Shown here piece after piece: positions 1-8,187 of a DNA stretch of 22,986 nt. The notes under the pieces were generated by a model. That model was given only the letters and a program-made list of their open reading frames with translations, had not been told where the DNA came from and made no database searches. How positions within the stretch are numbered: the stretch's first letter is position 1; every line of letters starts with the position of its first letter. Source of the stretch: JAHEDH01 sp963745865 (GTDB lineage: Bacteria; Actinomycetota; Acidimicrobiia; Spongiisociales; ZC4RG35); NCBI GenBank assembly GCA_963745865.1, contig CAVUYZ010000007.1, positions 1 to 22,986 of the forward strand, written 5' to 3'. The position numbers were made by a program, and so were the translations under genes.

Positions 1-1
1 G

Positions 2-1087
2 TTAGAGGCCGAGGAGGGCTTTCTGGGTCTCGTAGTTCTGGGAGAGGCGGTCGCGGATGGTGTCGGCGGAGGCGTCGATGTCGCGGGCGGCGCAGAGGAT
101 GAGGTCGATGAGGCCGTCGTAGTCGGCGAGGGCGATCTCCTCGGGGGCGACGACGGCGGCGACCTCGCCCGATTGGACGCCGTCGATGTCGAACATGTTG
201 TGATAGTTGCCCAACGCCAGGCACAAGCCGGTGGCGGTATATCCGTACGCCCCGAAGGCGGTGCCCTCGCACGATCCGCCGGCCATGAGCTTGCGCTGGT
301 GGGTGATCCCCGCAGCACGGACGGCGTTGGTCACCGCGTTGGTGAGCGGAGCGTCGAAGACCGATGATCGGTCCCCCACGCGGATGATCGGGCCATCACC
401 GATCGGGGAGTCGGCGAAGGTGCGCGACGTCTCGATCGACAGCAGCCGAGCAGAATCGGGGATCGTGCCCAACTCGCCGGCCGCAATCGCCCCGACCAGG
501 CCGACCTCTTCGGCGCGGGTCAACAGCACCCCGTAGTGGTTCAGCTCGGGCTTCTTCCTGGCACGGTCGAGAGCCGTCAACGCCGCAGCGACCCCGGCGA
601 GATCGTCGCATCCCGGGGCACGAAGTAGATCCGCCTTGATGCCGAGCGTTCGCTTGTCGAACCGCCAGCGCCCGATGTCACCGACAGCGAGCGAATCGGA
701 CCGCCGGGCCAGCCTGATCGTGCCGATCCCGTCGGTGTAGTCCTCGACCTTCCCCGGGTGCTCGCCGTCGCCGGAGCCGAAGAACACAACCGGAGCACCC
801 TCGAAGTACTGCTCCATCACGCCCCCCATGAAGCGAGCACGAACACGAGCGCCGTCGAAGCCCTCGATCACCCAGCCGGGGTGATCCATGTGGGCGGTGG
901 CAATGACCGGACCCCGGCGCTTCCGACCCTTGATGGTCAGGAGGATGTTGCCGGCGCGATCGGTCTTGAGCTTGATCTCATCCCGACGCGCTGCCCATCG
1001 GGCGACCCATCGAGCCACCCGATCCTCGTGGCCGGATGTGGTGGGAAGGTGAGTGAGATCGACGAGCCAGCGGTGGGACGGCTTCAC
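2..1087 (-). CDS. M42-type (M20/M28/M42 superfamily) metallopeptidase
   Basis: A 361-residue cytosolic zinc peptidase related to the M42 aminopeptidases, predicted to remove amino acids from peptides; the substrate cannot be read from the sequence. Visible motifs in order are HMDHPGW near residue 67 (first metal His and Asp), PGCDDLAG near 158 (bridging Asp), TRAEEVG near 190 (catalytic and metal-binding Glu pair), SIETSR near 217 and LALGNYHN near 290, which fills the place of the last metal-binding His. No signal peptide or membrane segment is seen. The GTG start at 1087 overlaps the sufC stop in a GTGA tetramer, so it is probably translationally coupled to sufC, at the position where many actinobacterial suf operons carry sufS. 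A role in Fe-S assembly is not known for this family; it may only be co-transcribed. The stop codon lies at the window edge, so the gene is complete. Confidence 0.85.
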   Translation of the reverse strand: MKPSHRWLVDLTHLPTTSGHEDRVARWVARWAARRDEIKLKTDRAGNILLTIKGRKRRGPVIATAHMDHPGWVIEGFDGARVRARFMGGVMEQYFEGAPVVFFGSGDGEHPGKVEDYTDGIGTIRLARRSDSLAVGDIGRWRFDKRTLGIKADLLRAPGCDDLAGVAAALTALDRARKKPELNHYGVLLTRAEEVGLVGAIAAGELGTIPDSARLLSIETSRTFADSPIGDGPIIRVGDRSSVFDAPLTNAVTNAVRAAGITHQRKLMAGGSCEGTAFGAYGYTATGLCLALGNYHNMFDIDGVQSGEVAAVVAPEEIALADYDGLIDLILCAARDIDASADTIRDRLSQNYETQKALLGL

Positions 1088-1884
1088 ACGTCGAAGGGTG
1101 TCTCGGTGAAGAAGTCGGCGGGGCGCTTCTGGGCTGCCACCTTTGGTGCTTCCAGACCAAGGCGCTCGCGCACCGCCTCGTAGCCACCCTCCTCGAGCTG
1201 GTCTGCAACCTCGGGACCGCCCGACTCGACGATGCGCCCATCGAGCATCACATGGACCCGGTCGGGTGTCAGGTGTCGGAGAATCCGGTTGTAGTGGGTG
1301 ATCATCACCACTCCGAGGTCAGGGCTTCTGGCCGCCTCAACAGCCTCTGAGACCTGTTTGACCGCATCGATGTCGAGACCCGAGTCGATCTCGTCGAGCA
1401 GCATCACCTTGGGCTCGAGCACCGCCATCTGGAAGATCTCCGAGCGCTTCTTCTCCCCACCCGAGAGGTCGTTGTTCACTGCTCGATCAAGAAAGCGGCT
1501 CATGTCGAACCGCTTTGCCTGGGTGGCGATCCGCTCCTCGAGCAGCGACTGTTCGATCCCGGCTTCTTCACCGGCTTCCAGCATGAGATCGCGCAGCGGA
1601 ACGCCGGGAATCTCTGTCGGATACTGGAAACCCTGGAGGAGACCGAGCTGAGCACGTTTCTCGATCGGGAGTCCGAGGATCTCGGTCCCGTCGATCATGG
1701 CCGAACCACCGACCTCATAGGCGGAGTGCCCGGTCAGCACGTGACACGTCGTCGACTTGCCGGAGCCGTTCGGCCCCATGATTGCGTGGATCTCGCCGAA
1801 CGGGACCTCGAGATCAAGACCCTTGAGAATCTCGATCGAGCCGACCGAGGCGGTCAACCCGCTGATGGAAAGCGCATGGTTCAT
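1084..1884 (-). CDS. sufC: Fe-S cluster assembly ATPase SufC
   Basis: SufC is the cytosolic ABC-type ATPase that binds SufB and SufD and drives the conformational change used to build Fe-S clusters on the SufBC2D scaffold. The 266-residue product has Walker A GPNGSGKST near residue 38, the SufC-type signature LSGGEKKR near 142, Walker B VMLLDEIDSGLD near 161 and the switch histidine in MITHYNR near 195. DEIDSGLD and GGEKKR are characteristic of SufC rather than of transport ATPases. It is slightly longer than usual because of a C-terminal tail of about 20 residues ending PADFFTETPFDV. The ATG at 1884 overlaps the Rieske gene stop (ATGA) and its own stop overlaps the M42 gene start (GTGA), so all sit in one tightly coupled message. 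Confidence 0.96.
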   Translation of the reverse strand: MNHALSISGLTASVGSIEILKGLDLEVPFGEIHAIMGPNGSGKSTTCHVLTGHSAYEVGGSAMIDGTEILGLPIEKRAQLGLLQGFQYPTEIPGVPLRDLMLEAGEEAGIEQSLLEERIATQAKRFDMSRFLDRAVNNDLSGGEKKRSEIFQMAVLEPKVMLLDEIDSGLDIDAVKQVSEAVEAARSPDLGVVMITHYNRILRHLTPDRVHVMLDGRIVESGGPEVADQLEEGGYEAVRERLGLEAPKVAAQKRPADFFTETPFDV

Positions 1885-2195
1885 GTGGACTCCAGTTGCA
1901 GGAAGATCACACCGTCGGCGACCTTCACGTCGTATGTCGGAACCGGTTTGGTCGCAGGCAGTGACTGCGGATCACCGGTAGTGAGATCGAAGACGGCCCC
2001 GTGCAGCGGGCACTCGACCTCTGTGTCGAACACCTCGCCCTCGGACAGCGACGCCTCGGCATGACTGCACCGATCACCGAGGGCATACACGTCGTCCTCG
2101 ACTCGGAACACGGCCACGCGGTGTGGACCGATCTCGACGCGGAGACCCCCGTCGTCGGGAAGGTCGGTCACCGGTGCGACTCGCACCCAGGTCAC
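1881..2195 (-). CDS. Rieske [2Fe-2S] ferredoxin of the SUF operon
   Basis: A small soluble Rieske-type ferredoxin of 104 residues, similar to the ferredoxin components of ring-hydroxylating dioxygenases (BphF/NirD-like). The cluster ligands are visible as C-x-H in GDRCSH (near residue 42) and C-x2-H in ECPLHG (near 61), 17-18 residues apart, followed by the usual AVFDLTTG strand. A Rieske protein between sufD and sufC is a recurring arrangement in actinobacterial suf operons. It may supply electrons for assembly or be a client of the pathway; the sequence does not decide. The GTG start at 2195 overlaps the sufD stop (GTGA) and the stop overlaps the sufC ATG. No transmembrane anchor is seen, which separates it from cytochrome-complex Rieske proteins. 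Confidence 0.93.
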   Translation of the reverse strand: MTWVRVAPVTDLPDDGGLRVEIGPHRVAVFRVEDDVYALGDRCSHAEASLSEGEVFDTEVECPLHGAVFDLTTGDPQSLPATKPVPTYDVKVADGVIFLQLEST

Positions 2196-3488
2196 GCAAC
2201 CCGCCCTTCCTGCTGAGCAGAGATGAAGCGACCGAACAGCTCGTCACGGACCGGCTCGGCGAGACCGTCAACGGGCAGACGCTCGATCATCTCATTGAAG
2301 AAGCCTTTGATCATCAGGCGCTCGGCGCGTTCAGCCGACAGACCGCGGCTCTGCAGGTAGTAGAGGTGCCCCTCTTCGAGTGGGCCGACGGACGAACCGT
2401 GACCACAGATGACATCGTCGCATTCGATCTCGAGGTTGGGTACCGAATGCGCCTTGGCCCCCTCGGACAGCACCAGGTTGCGATTGGTCTCGAATGCCGA
2501 CGTGCGCTCTGCGCCCTTGTCGATCTTGAGCAGGCCGGTGAAGACGGACTGAGCCTCATCCTCGACGGCCCCTTTGAGGAACACGTCCGACTTGGTGTTC
2601 TTACCGACGTGATGAACGGTCAACCGGTAGTCCAGGGTCTGGTCGTACTCCCCGAAGTAGACGCCGACCACCTCGGCAGACGAGCCCTGACCCGCCAGTT
2701 CCACGTGCAGATCGAGACGGCCCACCTTGCCTCCGAGCCCGACCTCACCCATCTTGACGGTGGCATCTCGGCCGATCTCGATCTTCTGGTGAATGACCCC
2801 GGTCGACTCCAACGACATGTTCTGGACCGCCACGTAGCGAATGCGTGCCCCGTCGCGAGCGTGCAGCCCGATCTGCGGAGATATCACCGACGCCACCCCT
2901 GGGTTCCCCCGCAGCATGAAGATGACGGGGATCTCGGAATTCTCCTCGGCCACAACCGAAATCGAGGGGTAGCTGGCCGTCTCCGATGTCGTCTGGACAT
3001 CGATCACGACCGGCGACTCGATGTTGGTGTTTCGTGCGGCCGTGACGATCACTCCGTCGGCACCGAATGCGGCTCTGGCGGCCGCAAAGGCGTCACGATC
3101 CGGAGCGATGAGGTCATCAGCGATGGCGGCGATTTCAGCATCAGCATCCACCAGGCGGGTGATGGTGATGTTGGCACCCCCCTCGATGGCGGTCACGGTT
3201 CCATCGACGATCGTGATGGTTGCCTCTCGTCCCCCAGGTTCTCGAGGAACGGGCCAGGGGCAATCGGCGTGCCGGCGGATTCGGCGACAGCGATGTCCTT
3301 GACGTCGAATCGATATCGACGTACTTCCAGTTCTCGAGCTTCTGGGTTGGCATCGGAGTCGACTCGAAGGTGTCGAATGCGGTCTTCCGACGATCGGCTC
3401 GACCGGCTTCGAGCGTCTGGCTGATGCGTTCGAACGTGGAGCGATCTGGCGCGTTCACGAGGTGGTCTCCCAGGGTTTGTGCGGTCAT
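2192..3488 (-). CDS. sufD: Fe-S cluster assembly scaffold SufD (two apparent frame breaks)
   Basis: SufD is the SufB paralogue that completes the SufBC2D scaffold. The ATG at 3488 opens MTAQTLGDHLV and runs to the conserved KLENWKYVDID, typical of SufD N-termini. The reading then moves to a second frame (FDVKDIAVAESAG to FLENLG) and to a third (ATITIVDGTVTAIEGG), which continues through the beta-helix core to the helical C-terminus at 2192. One extra base at the AA at 3308-3309 and one at the C5 run at 3231-3235 (plus strand) restore a single frame of about 432 residues, close to the family's length. Without repair the longest open frame starts at a GTG at 3196 and lacks the N-terminus. Both breaks need one added base next to a short run, so sequencing error is more likely than decay of a core scaffold gene. 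Confidence 0.88.
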
Positions 3489-3502
3489 CCGAGGCTACTT
3501 GT

Positions 3503-3518
3503 CACTATCGCCATAGGA
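3503..3518. promoter_or_regulatory. Imperfect palindrome upstream of sufD, shared with sufB
   Basis: The plus strand reads CACTAT-CGCC-ATAGGA, 14 bases upstream of the sufD ATG. It matches the perfect palindrome in front of sufB (CACTAT-GCCC-ATAGTG) in 12 of 16 positions, including the whole left half-site and ATAG of the right. TTG also precedes both sites, at nearly the same distance. It is probably an operator for one Fe-S or iron-responsive regulator acting at both suf loci. The regulator is unknown and not in the window. Confidence 0.55.
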
Positions 3519-3607
3519 GAAATCCCCGCAGGCGACCTCCGTCACGGATTCGCACGTCCGGAACCCGGCTACCATCAATACCTCGCAGCTTCCTGCTGCA
3601 CTCTCCC

Positions 3608-4529
3608 ATGACCCTCTCCTCTTCTCCCACTCCTGGGCGCTCGCGCGCCATCATCCTTGCCGTCGTCCTGTGGGCGTTCGGTCTCTCGACGACGACGCTG
3701 CTGGTCGGCGTATGGGGCCGATCGGTGACAGGCGACGACGTGACAATGACCGCATCGGCGCTGGCGTTTCTCGATACCGACGCAGTGACCAACCAGATCA
3801 CCGAATGGATGGCGAGCGAAGCGGCGTCGGTGCCTGGCGTGCCGAGGGGCAACAGTCGCCCCGATCCTCCGGGCCGCAGCGGAATCGCCTCAGGCGCGGA
3901 TCGCCGTGGAGGCGATCGTCACCGATCTCGTCGCCGCCGCCTCGGCACCACCGGGATCAGAGACGACGATCGACGTCGCCACCGCCCTCGAGCCTCTCCG
4001 ACCGACGCTGATCGAAGCATTCACCACGGCTTCGGTCGACGCGTCACCCGCCGAGGTGGACGGCTTCCTCCGCCAGATCGAACGTCTGGTGCTCACGTCG
4101 TCCGAACGGGCAGTTGCCGATCAGCCGGTGACGTCGGCCCGATCGACGTTGACCCTCGTGCTCCTCGCAGGAGCGGCGGGCATTGCCACGTTCGGGGCCG
4201 CCGCTACCTGGTTGAGCGACGAGAGAATCCGAATGGTGCGCTCACTCGGCAACCGACTCGTCGTCTCGGCGTTGACGTTCGCCGTATTCCTCCGAATCGG
4301 CGCCTGGGCGGTGGACCCACGTGGTGGGCGCTCCACCGTGCGCGAGGTCGGCTCCATCCTGCTCGGCAGCAATCTCCCTGCGGTGCTGTTCGTGGCGCTC
4401 GGCGGCGTTGCCGTCTCGGTGGTCACCAGCATCGCCATCCGCCGAATGCGGGTGCTGCGCCTGGTCGATCCTCGGGAGCCATCGGTGCTCGGACTCAGGA
4501 GCCGAACCCGAGCACGCCGATCAGCCTGA
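3608..4529 (+). CDS. Multi-pass membrane protein of unknown function (one frame break)
   Basis: Not assigned to a known family. The ATG at 3608 gives a short basic N-terminus and a hydrophobic segment (AIILAVVLWAFGLSTTTLLVGVW, near residues 15-37). A mainly extracytoplasmic region of about 140 residues follows, then three more hydrophobic segments: TLVLLAGAAGIATFGAAATW, VVSALTFAVFLRIGAW and LPAVLFVALGGVAVSVVTSIAI. The tail is short and arginine-rich. This layout of one N-terminal and three C-terminal segments around an external domain recurs in actinobacterial membrane proteins of unknown role. The frame shifts near 3846-3849: shortening the G4 run to G3 joins VPGVPR to ATVAPILRAAAESPQARIAVEAIV, giving about 306 residues. 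No clear ribosome-binding site precedes the ATG, so the start is uncertain. The gene is divergent from sufD and converges on the uracil-DNA glycosylase gene. Confidence 0.7.
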
Positions 4530-4613
4530 CGTCGATCCGTTGACCTTCCCGGACCCGGGGGTCGGGGTTCAGCGGCGACCGGGACCTCGGTATGGCGGAA
4601 CGGCCCGTTAACG

Positions 4614-5306
4614 TCAGCTTCGAGAAGGCGAGCCACCCAGTTCCCGGGCTCGTTCGAAGATCTCATCGAGCATCGCCTCGGTCAACCGTCCGGTGAACGT
4701 GTTCTGCTGGCTCGGGTGATAGCTGGTGATCAGGGTCAGCGAGTCGGAGAGGGGAAGCTCGACACCGTGGCCGAATCTCGGCTTCGGGACGGGTACGGCC
4801 CACGCCCTGCGGCGACCGATGCGGAGCACCCGATCGAATCCGATGCCTCCGAGTGCGACGATCGCCGTGAGCCCGTCGAACGAGTCGATCTCTTGTTCCA
4901 GCCAGTCCGAGCAGGCGTTCTGCTCGGCGGCAGTGGGCTTGTTGGCAGGCGGGGCACAGTGCACCGATGAGGTGACATAACAGTCGGTCAGCTCGAGCCC
5001 GTCGTCGGGAGAGATCGACATGGGTTGATTGGCGAACCCGGCACGATGGAGCGCACGAAAGAGCCAGTCGCCTGATCGGTCACCCGTGAACATCCGTCCG
5101 GTCCGATTCGCCCCATGCGCGGCGGGCGCGAGGCCGACGATCAGCACCGACGCCTGGGGGTCCCCGAATCCGGGGACCGGCCTCCCCCAGTAGACGTCAT
5201 CGGCATAGGCGGCACGTTTGGTAGCCGCCACCTCCTCACGCCACTGCACCAGACGCGGGCACCTCCGACACTCCACCAACGACGCGTTGACCTCGACGAT
5301 GCTCAC
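4614..5306 (-). CDS. Family-5 (UDGb-type) uracil-DNA glycosylase
   Basis: A base-excision repair enzyme that removes uracil, and in this family other deaminated bases, from DNA. The 230-residue product shows motif A, GLAPAAHGANRTGRMFTGD, with the family-5 Ala in place of the usual Asp/Asn base activator. Motif B is SYHPSQQNTFTG with its catalytic His. Four cysteines have the spacing expected for a [4Fe-4S] cluster: CRRC near residue 12, then VHC and NAC about 15 residues apart near 115-130. The GTG at 5306 is chosen because it overlaps the upstream gene's stop in GTGA and starts just before the first Cys pair; the open frame reaching back to 5678 is a reading of the neighbour in another frame. 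As an Fe-S enzyme it is a likely client of the nearby SUF system. Coupling to the DUF4015 gene suggests only co-expression. Confidence 0.88.
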   Translation of the reverse strand: MSIVEVNASLVECRRCPRLVQWREEVAATKRAAYADDVYWGRPVPGFGDPQASVLIVGLAPAAHGANRTGRMFTGDRSGDWLFRALHRAGFANQPMSISPDDGLELTDCYVTSSVHCAPPANKPTAAEQNACSDWLEQEIDSFDGLTAIVALGGIGFDRVLRIGRRRAWAVPVPKPRFGHGVELPLSDSLTLITSYHPSQQNTFTGRLTEAMLDEIFERARELGGSPSRS

Positions 5307-6791
5307 GGCGTGGGCTTGAGCGCCCCGGACGAGACGTTCGAGAACGGATTCCACAGCATCCAACCGAGTCCGTACTTCTCGGCGGAATCGATCTGCGCAC
5401 GGACCTGCTCGTCGGTGTACGCCCAGTCCTGAAGCCACGGCCGGATCACCGCCCCCGAGTCGAGCCGCTGGAGACCGTCTGACAGCGCGTTGTCGACGAT
5501 CGGACCCGGGTGATCGAAGGGGCGCTCGTAGCCATACCAGTCGCGGCTGTACAGGGCGGGATACACCATCGGTGAGACCACGTCGAGGGCGTCTGTCACC
5601 GACGACCACTTCTGTCCGATGCCACCGTCGTCCTGGGCGGTGGTGATGAAGCCGAAGATGTCGGCCCCAACCGCGCACCCATGTGGATGGAGGACCTCAC
5701 GCGCCATGAGGATGAACGACTCGATCGTCGCGATTCGGGCGCTCTGGTCCTCCCGCATCATCGTCCCGGTCCCCGCATCGAAGACAGCGTGGTTCGGGAA
5801 ACCGTCGGGAAACCGAATGTAATCGAACTGAATCTCGTCGACGCCCGCCAGGCAGGCTTCGAGCGCCAGGTCGAGGGCGTACTGACGGGCATCCGCGTCG
5901 CTCGGGTCGAGGAAGTACTGGCCGCCCTTCTGGTATTGACCACCGGTGTTGGCATCGCCGACTGCCATGTCGGGAAAGGCCCTGGCTGCTCGGGGATCCT
6001 GGAACGCAACGAGCCGACCGATCACGTACAAGCCCCGTTTGTCGAACTCGGCGACGACCGCGCTCAGATCCCAATCGGCCCGCACTGATCCGGACTTCAC
6101 GCGCCTTCGCCACCTGCGAGTCGTAGAAGATCAGGCCGTCCTCGTCCTTGAGATCGAGCATCGCGCCGTTCAGTTCCGTCGAATCCGCCAGATCGAGCTG
6201 AGTGGCCCAGCGCTGTGGATCAGAGGGGACGTCTCCAGCGATGTGGACAGCCCTCACCACTCTCGGCTCGATGACGATCGTCGTCTCGCCGGGGCTTCCG
6301 TCCCAGGTGTAGCCGGCCGGCAGCCACGCGGGCCGGAACACGTCGACCTCCCCTGGCTCAGCCAAACGAACCAGGAACCGCCCATCGTCGCCGGACACCG
6401 CCTGACCGTATCCGGATGCGACATAGACGCCGGGGACCGGCCGTCCTTCCGAGTCGCGAACGACCCCTCTGAGGATCTGAGAGTCGAGTCGCACCGTGAG
6501 GGGCTCGTCGGCGGTCTCGGGCAGCGAGACCGTTCGCCCGGCGTACCCGGGAGCGTCGACCTGCACCTCATCGAGCGAGCGAGACCAATTGAACTCGGCC
6601 TCTCCGGCCGCGTCGGTCCTGGCTAGCTCGCCGTCTTCGGAGCCGACGACTGCACCCGCGACTGGTTGGCCGTCCTCGTCGACGACTGTGAGCGCTACCA
6701 CCCCCGACCCACCGATGAGATACCAGGCCGCGACTGCAAGCCAGGCGATGGTGGTGAAGAGGAGCAGACGCTGTTGCTTCTGCCGGGTCAT
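5303..6791 (-). CDS. Membrane-anchored DUF4015 glycoside-hydrolase-like protein (one frame break)
   Basis: The N-terminus MTRQKQQRLLLFTTIAWLAVAAWYLIGG is a single signal anchor. Two carboxypeptidase-regulatory-like beta domains follow (VVALTVVDEDGQPVAGAVV and ILRGVVRDSEGRPVPGVYV, near residues 32-180), then a DUF4015 domain, a putative glycoside hydrolase TIM barrel. Typical barrel pieces are LNGAMLDLKDEDG, KRGLYVIGRLVAFQDP, DEIQFDYIRFPDG, VGADIFGF and VVSPMVYPALY; the acidic residues of DYIRFPDG are the likely active site. The domain probably acts outside the cell on a polysaccharide; no substrate is established. The frame breaks near 6092: reducing the GG at 6092-6093 to G joins VAKAREV to GSVRADWDL, giving about 495 residues. 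The ATG at 6791 is chosen because it precedes the anchor and follows a -10 box by 6 nt. Confidence 0.82.
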
Positions 6792-6797
6792 GGCGGG

Positions 6798-6803
6798 AGT
6801 GTA
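6798..6803 (-). promoter_or_regulatory. Leaderless-type -10 box of the DUF4015 gene
   Basis: The minus strand has TACACT ending 6 nt before the ATG at 6791, with TTCGCC about 16 bp upstream as a possible -35. Transcription would begin at or next to the A of the ATG, and no Shine-Dalgarno sequence is present, which fits a leaderless message. Confidence 0.5.
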
Positions 6804-6862
6804 CGACACGCGAACCACTGGCGAACATCGCCGGAAGACCTTCGGGAAGGGTCGGATTCCCA

Positions 6863-6891
6863 TTGCCAGATGGTCTAGTCACTGATAGCGT
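6863..6891 (+). promoter_or_regulatory. Candidate promoter of the sigma factor gene
   Basis: TTGCCA at 6863-6868 and TAGCGT at 6886-6891 are separated by 17 bp. The -35 matches the consensus in five of six positions and the -10 is weaker. The predicted start lies about 25 nt ahead of the ATG at 6923, leaving room for the GGGGGA ribosome-binding site at 6909-6914. Confidence 0.4.
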
Positions 6892-6922
6892 TGCACTACG
6901 TGGATCTTGGGGGATCGACAAT

Positions 6923-7855
6923 ATGGCCGTTCGCAAGCATGTGAACGCCTCGGTGGCAGACACCGTTGGCCTCTATCTGGACGAAGTGTCGAGTCATGAC
7001 TTGCTCACGGCTGAGGATGAAGTTCGTCTCGCCCGGGCGATCGAGGACGGCCGCACCGCCCAGATTCGGCTCGCCTCCGAGACCGACCTCTCGATGATGG
7101 ACCGTCGCCGGCTCTCGATTCTGATCGCACGAGGCGACGAGGCGAAGATGACGTTCATCCGCTCGAATCTTCGGCTGGTCATCTCGATCGCCAAACGGTA
7201 TTCCGGACGTGGGCTCGATCTCCTCGACCTGGTTCAAGAAGGCAACCTCGGGCTGATTCGCGCCGTCGAGAAGTTCGACTGGCGCAAAGGCTTCAAGTTC
7301 TCGACGTATGCGACCTGGTGGATTCGCCAGGCGATCACCCGCGGTCTGGGAAACGGCGCAAGGACGATCCGACTCCCCGTCCACATGGTCGACATCGTCC
7401 GCACCGTCTCCGACACCTACCAGTCTCTCAGCGAGCAACTCCAACGGTCACCGACCCCCGAGGAGATCGCGGAGCGCTCAGGGTTGGACGTCTCCAAGGT
7501 GCTCACCGCACTCGACGCCCCCACCGACACCGTCTCACTCGATCGGCCGGTCGGAGAGGAGGGCGACACCGAGCTCCACGAGTTCGTCATCGACCTCAAC
7601 TCCAAGGATCCATTCGCCGAAACGCTCGAGACGATGAAGCGTGAGTACATCGATGATGCGCTCTCGCTGCTCGATGACTCCGAACGGACGGTCATCGAGC
7701 TGCGATACGGGATCCACAACGACGATCCGTGGACGCTGTCTGCCGTTGGCAAACACATGGGGATGACACGGGAGCGAATCAGGCAGATCGAGAGCCGAGC
7801 ACTGGCCCGCCTCCGCCACCCCGCCAACATGGTCGACCTCGAGAGCCTCCTGTGA
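6923..7855 (+). CDS. RpoD-like (group 1/2) sigma-70 factor
   Basis: A 310-residue RNA polymerase sigma factor. Region 1.2 is DTVGLYLDEVSSHDLLTAEDEVRLARAIEDG. Regions 2.1-2.4 run from NLRLVISIAKRYSGRGLDLLDLVQEGNLGLIRAVEKFDW through FKFSTYATWWIRQAIT to ARTIRLPVHM. Region 3 is RSPTPEEIAERSGLDVSKV. Region 4 is VIELRYGI with the helix-turn-helix GMTRERIRQIESRALARLRHP. It lacks the long acidic N-terminal extension of most primary actinobacterial sigma factors, so a group 2 (SigB/HrdB-like alternative) role is likely, though a primary role is not excluded. The ATG at 6923 is preferred over an earlier start at 6863 because GGGGGA precedes it at normal spacing and homology begins just after. The gene is divergent from the DUF4015 gene. 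Confidence 0.93.
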   Translation: MAVRKHVNASVADTVGLYLDEVSSHDLLTAEDEVRLARAIEDGRTAQIRLASETDLSMMDRRRLSILIARGDEAKMTFIRSNLRLVISIAKRYSGRGLDLLDLVQEGNLGLIRAVEKFDWRKGFKFSTYATWWIRQAITRGLGNGARTIRLPVHMVDIVRTVSDTYQSLSEQLQRSPTPEEIAERSGLDVSKVLTALDAPTDTVSLDRPVGEEGDTELHEFVIDLNSKDPFAETLETMKREYIDDALSLLDDSERTVIELRYGIHNDDPWTLSAVGKHMGMTRERIRQIESRALARLRHPANMVDLESLL

Positions 7856-7861
7856 CGATCG

Positions 7862-7884
7862 GGTGCCCTTCCATGATGGGCACC
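7862..7884. promoter_or_regulatory. Inverted repeat between the sigma gene and the small membrane protein gene
   Basis: GGTGCCC at 7862-7868 pairs perfectly with GGGCACC at 7878-7884 across a 9-base loop. It begins 7 bases after the sigma stop codon and overlaps the expected -35 area of the next promoter. It has no T-tract, so it could be a weak terminator, an mRNA 3'-end stabiliser or an operator for the next operon. Confidence 0.4.
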
Positions 7885-7896
7885 GACCGCTAGATT
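7869..7896 (+). promoter_or_regulatory. Leaderless-type promoter of the three-gene set 7905-9407
   Basis: TAGATT at 7891-7896 is a good -10 box 8 nt before the ATG at 7905; TTCCAT at 7869-7874 is a weak -35 at 16 bp spacing. No ribosome-binding site lies between, so the message is probably leaderless and the set starts its own transcript after the sigma gene. Confidence 0.5.
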
Positions 7897-7904
7897 GGAA
7901 CCCC

Positions 7905-8177
7905 ATGGGTTCGATCGATCAAGCAATCATCAACGCCGTCATGCTCGTGGCGCTCGTCGGCGCCGTCGCAGGTCTCCTCGGAGGGTTGCTCGCTTCCAGC
8001 CGGGCGAGCATCGTCGGATCGATCCTGATGGGGGCGATCGGCGGCATCGCCTTCGCCGCCATCTTCCGGATCGTGAACGTCGACCCGATCTTCGATGCCG
8101 GCGAGGGGTTCTCATATCTCTACGCCGCCGGGGGCGGGCTGTTGCTTGGCCTGGTGGTCACGGCGTCCAACAAGTGA
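7905..8177 (+). CDS. Small membrane protein with glycine-zipper-like helices
   Basis: A 90-residue protein with three hydrophobic segments: INAVMLVALVGAVAGLLGGLLA, IVGSILMGAIGGIAFAAIFRIV, and YLYAAGGGLLLGLVVTAS. The many Gly/Ala pairs at helix-packing spacing resemble small integral proteins of the GlsB/YeaQ/YmgE type, but I cannot assign it to that family. The ATG at 7905 is chosen because homology-like hydrophobic sequence starts soon after and a -10 box lies 8 nt upstream. It ends 10 bases before the next gene and so is probably the first gene of a three-gene operon behind the sigma factor. Its function is unknown. Confidence 0.75.
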   Translation: MGSIDQAIINAVMLVALVGAVAGLLGGLLASSRASIVGSILMGAIGGIAFAAIFRIVNVDPIFDAGEGFSYLYAAGGGLLLGLVVTASNK

Positions 8178-8187
8178 CCTGACGGCG

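Noticed and set aside
2123..3424. A 433-codon open frame on the plus strand, opposite sufD
   Set aside because: It runs through the SufD coding sequence, has no recognisable motif, and is long only because stop codons are rare at this GC content.
4526..4617. Inverted repeat CTGACGT ... ACGTCAG spanning the convergent gap
   Set aside because: The arms are 7 bases and 78 bases apart, partly inside coding sequence. GACGTC-like words are frequent here, so chance is likely. The 84-base gap otherwise shows only a short GACCC/GGGTC hairpin.
5307..5678. Upstream extension of the uracil-DNA glycosylase frame
   Set aside because: It is an arginine-rich translation of the DUF4015 gene in another frame. 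The GTG at 5306 with its GTGA overlap is the natural start.
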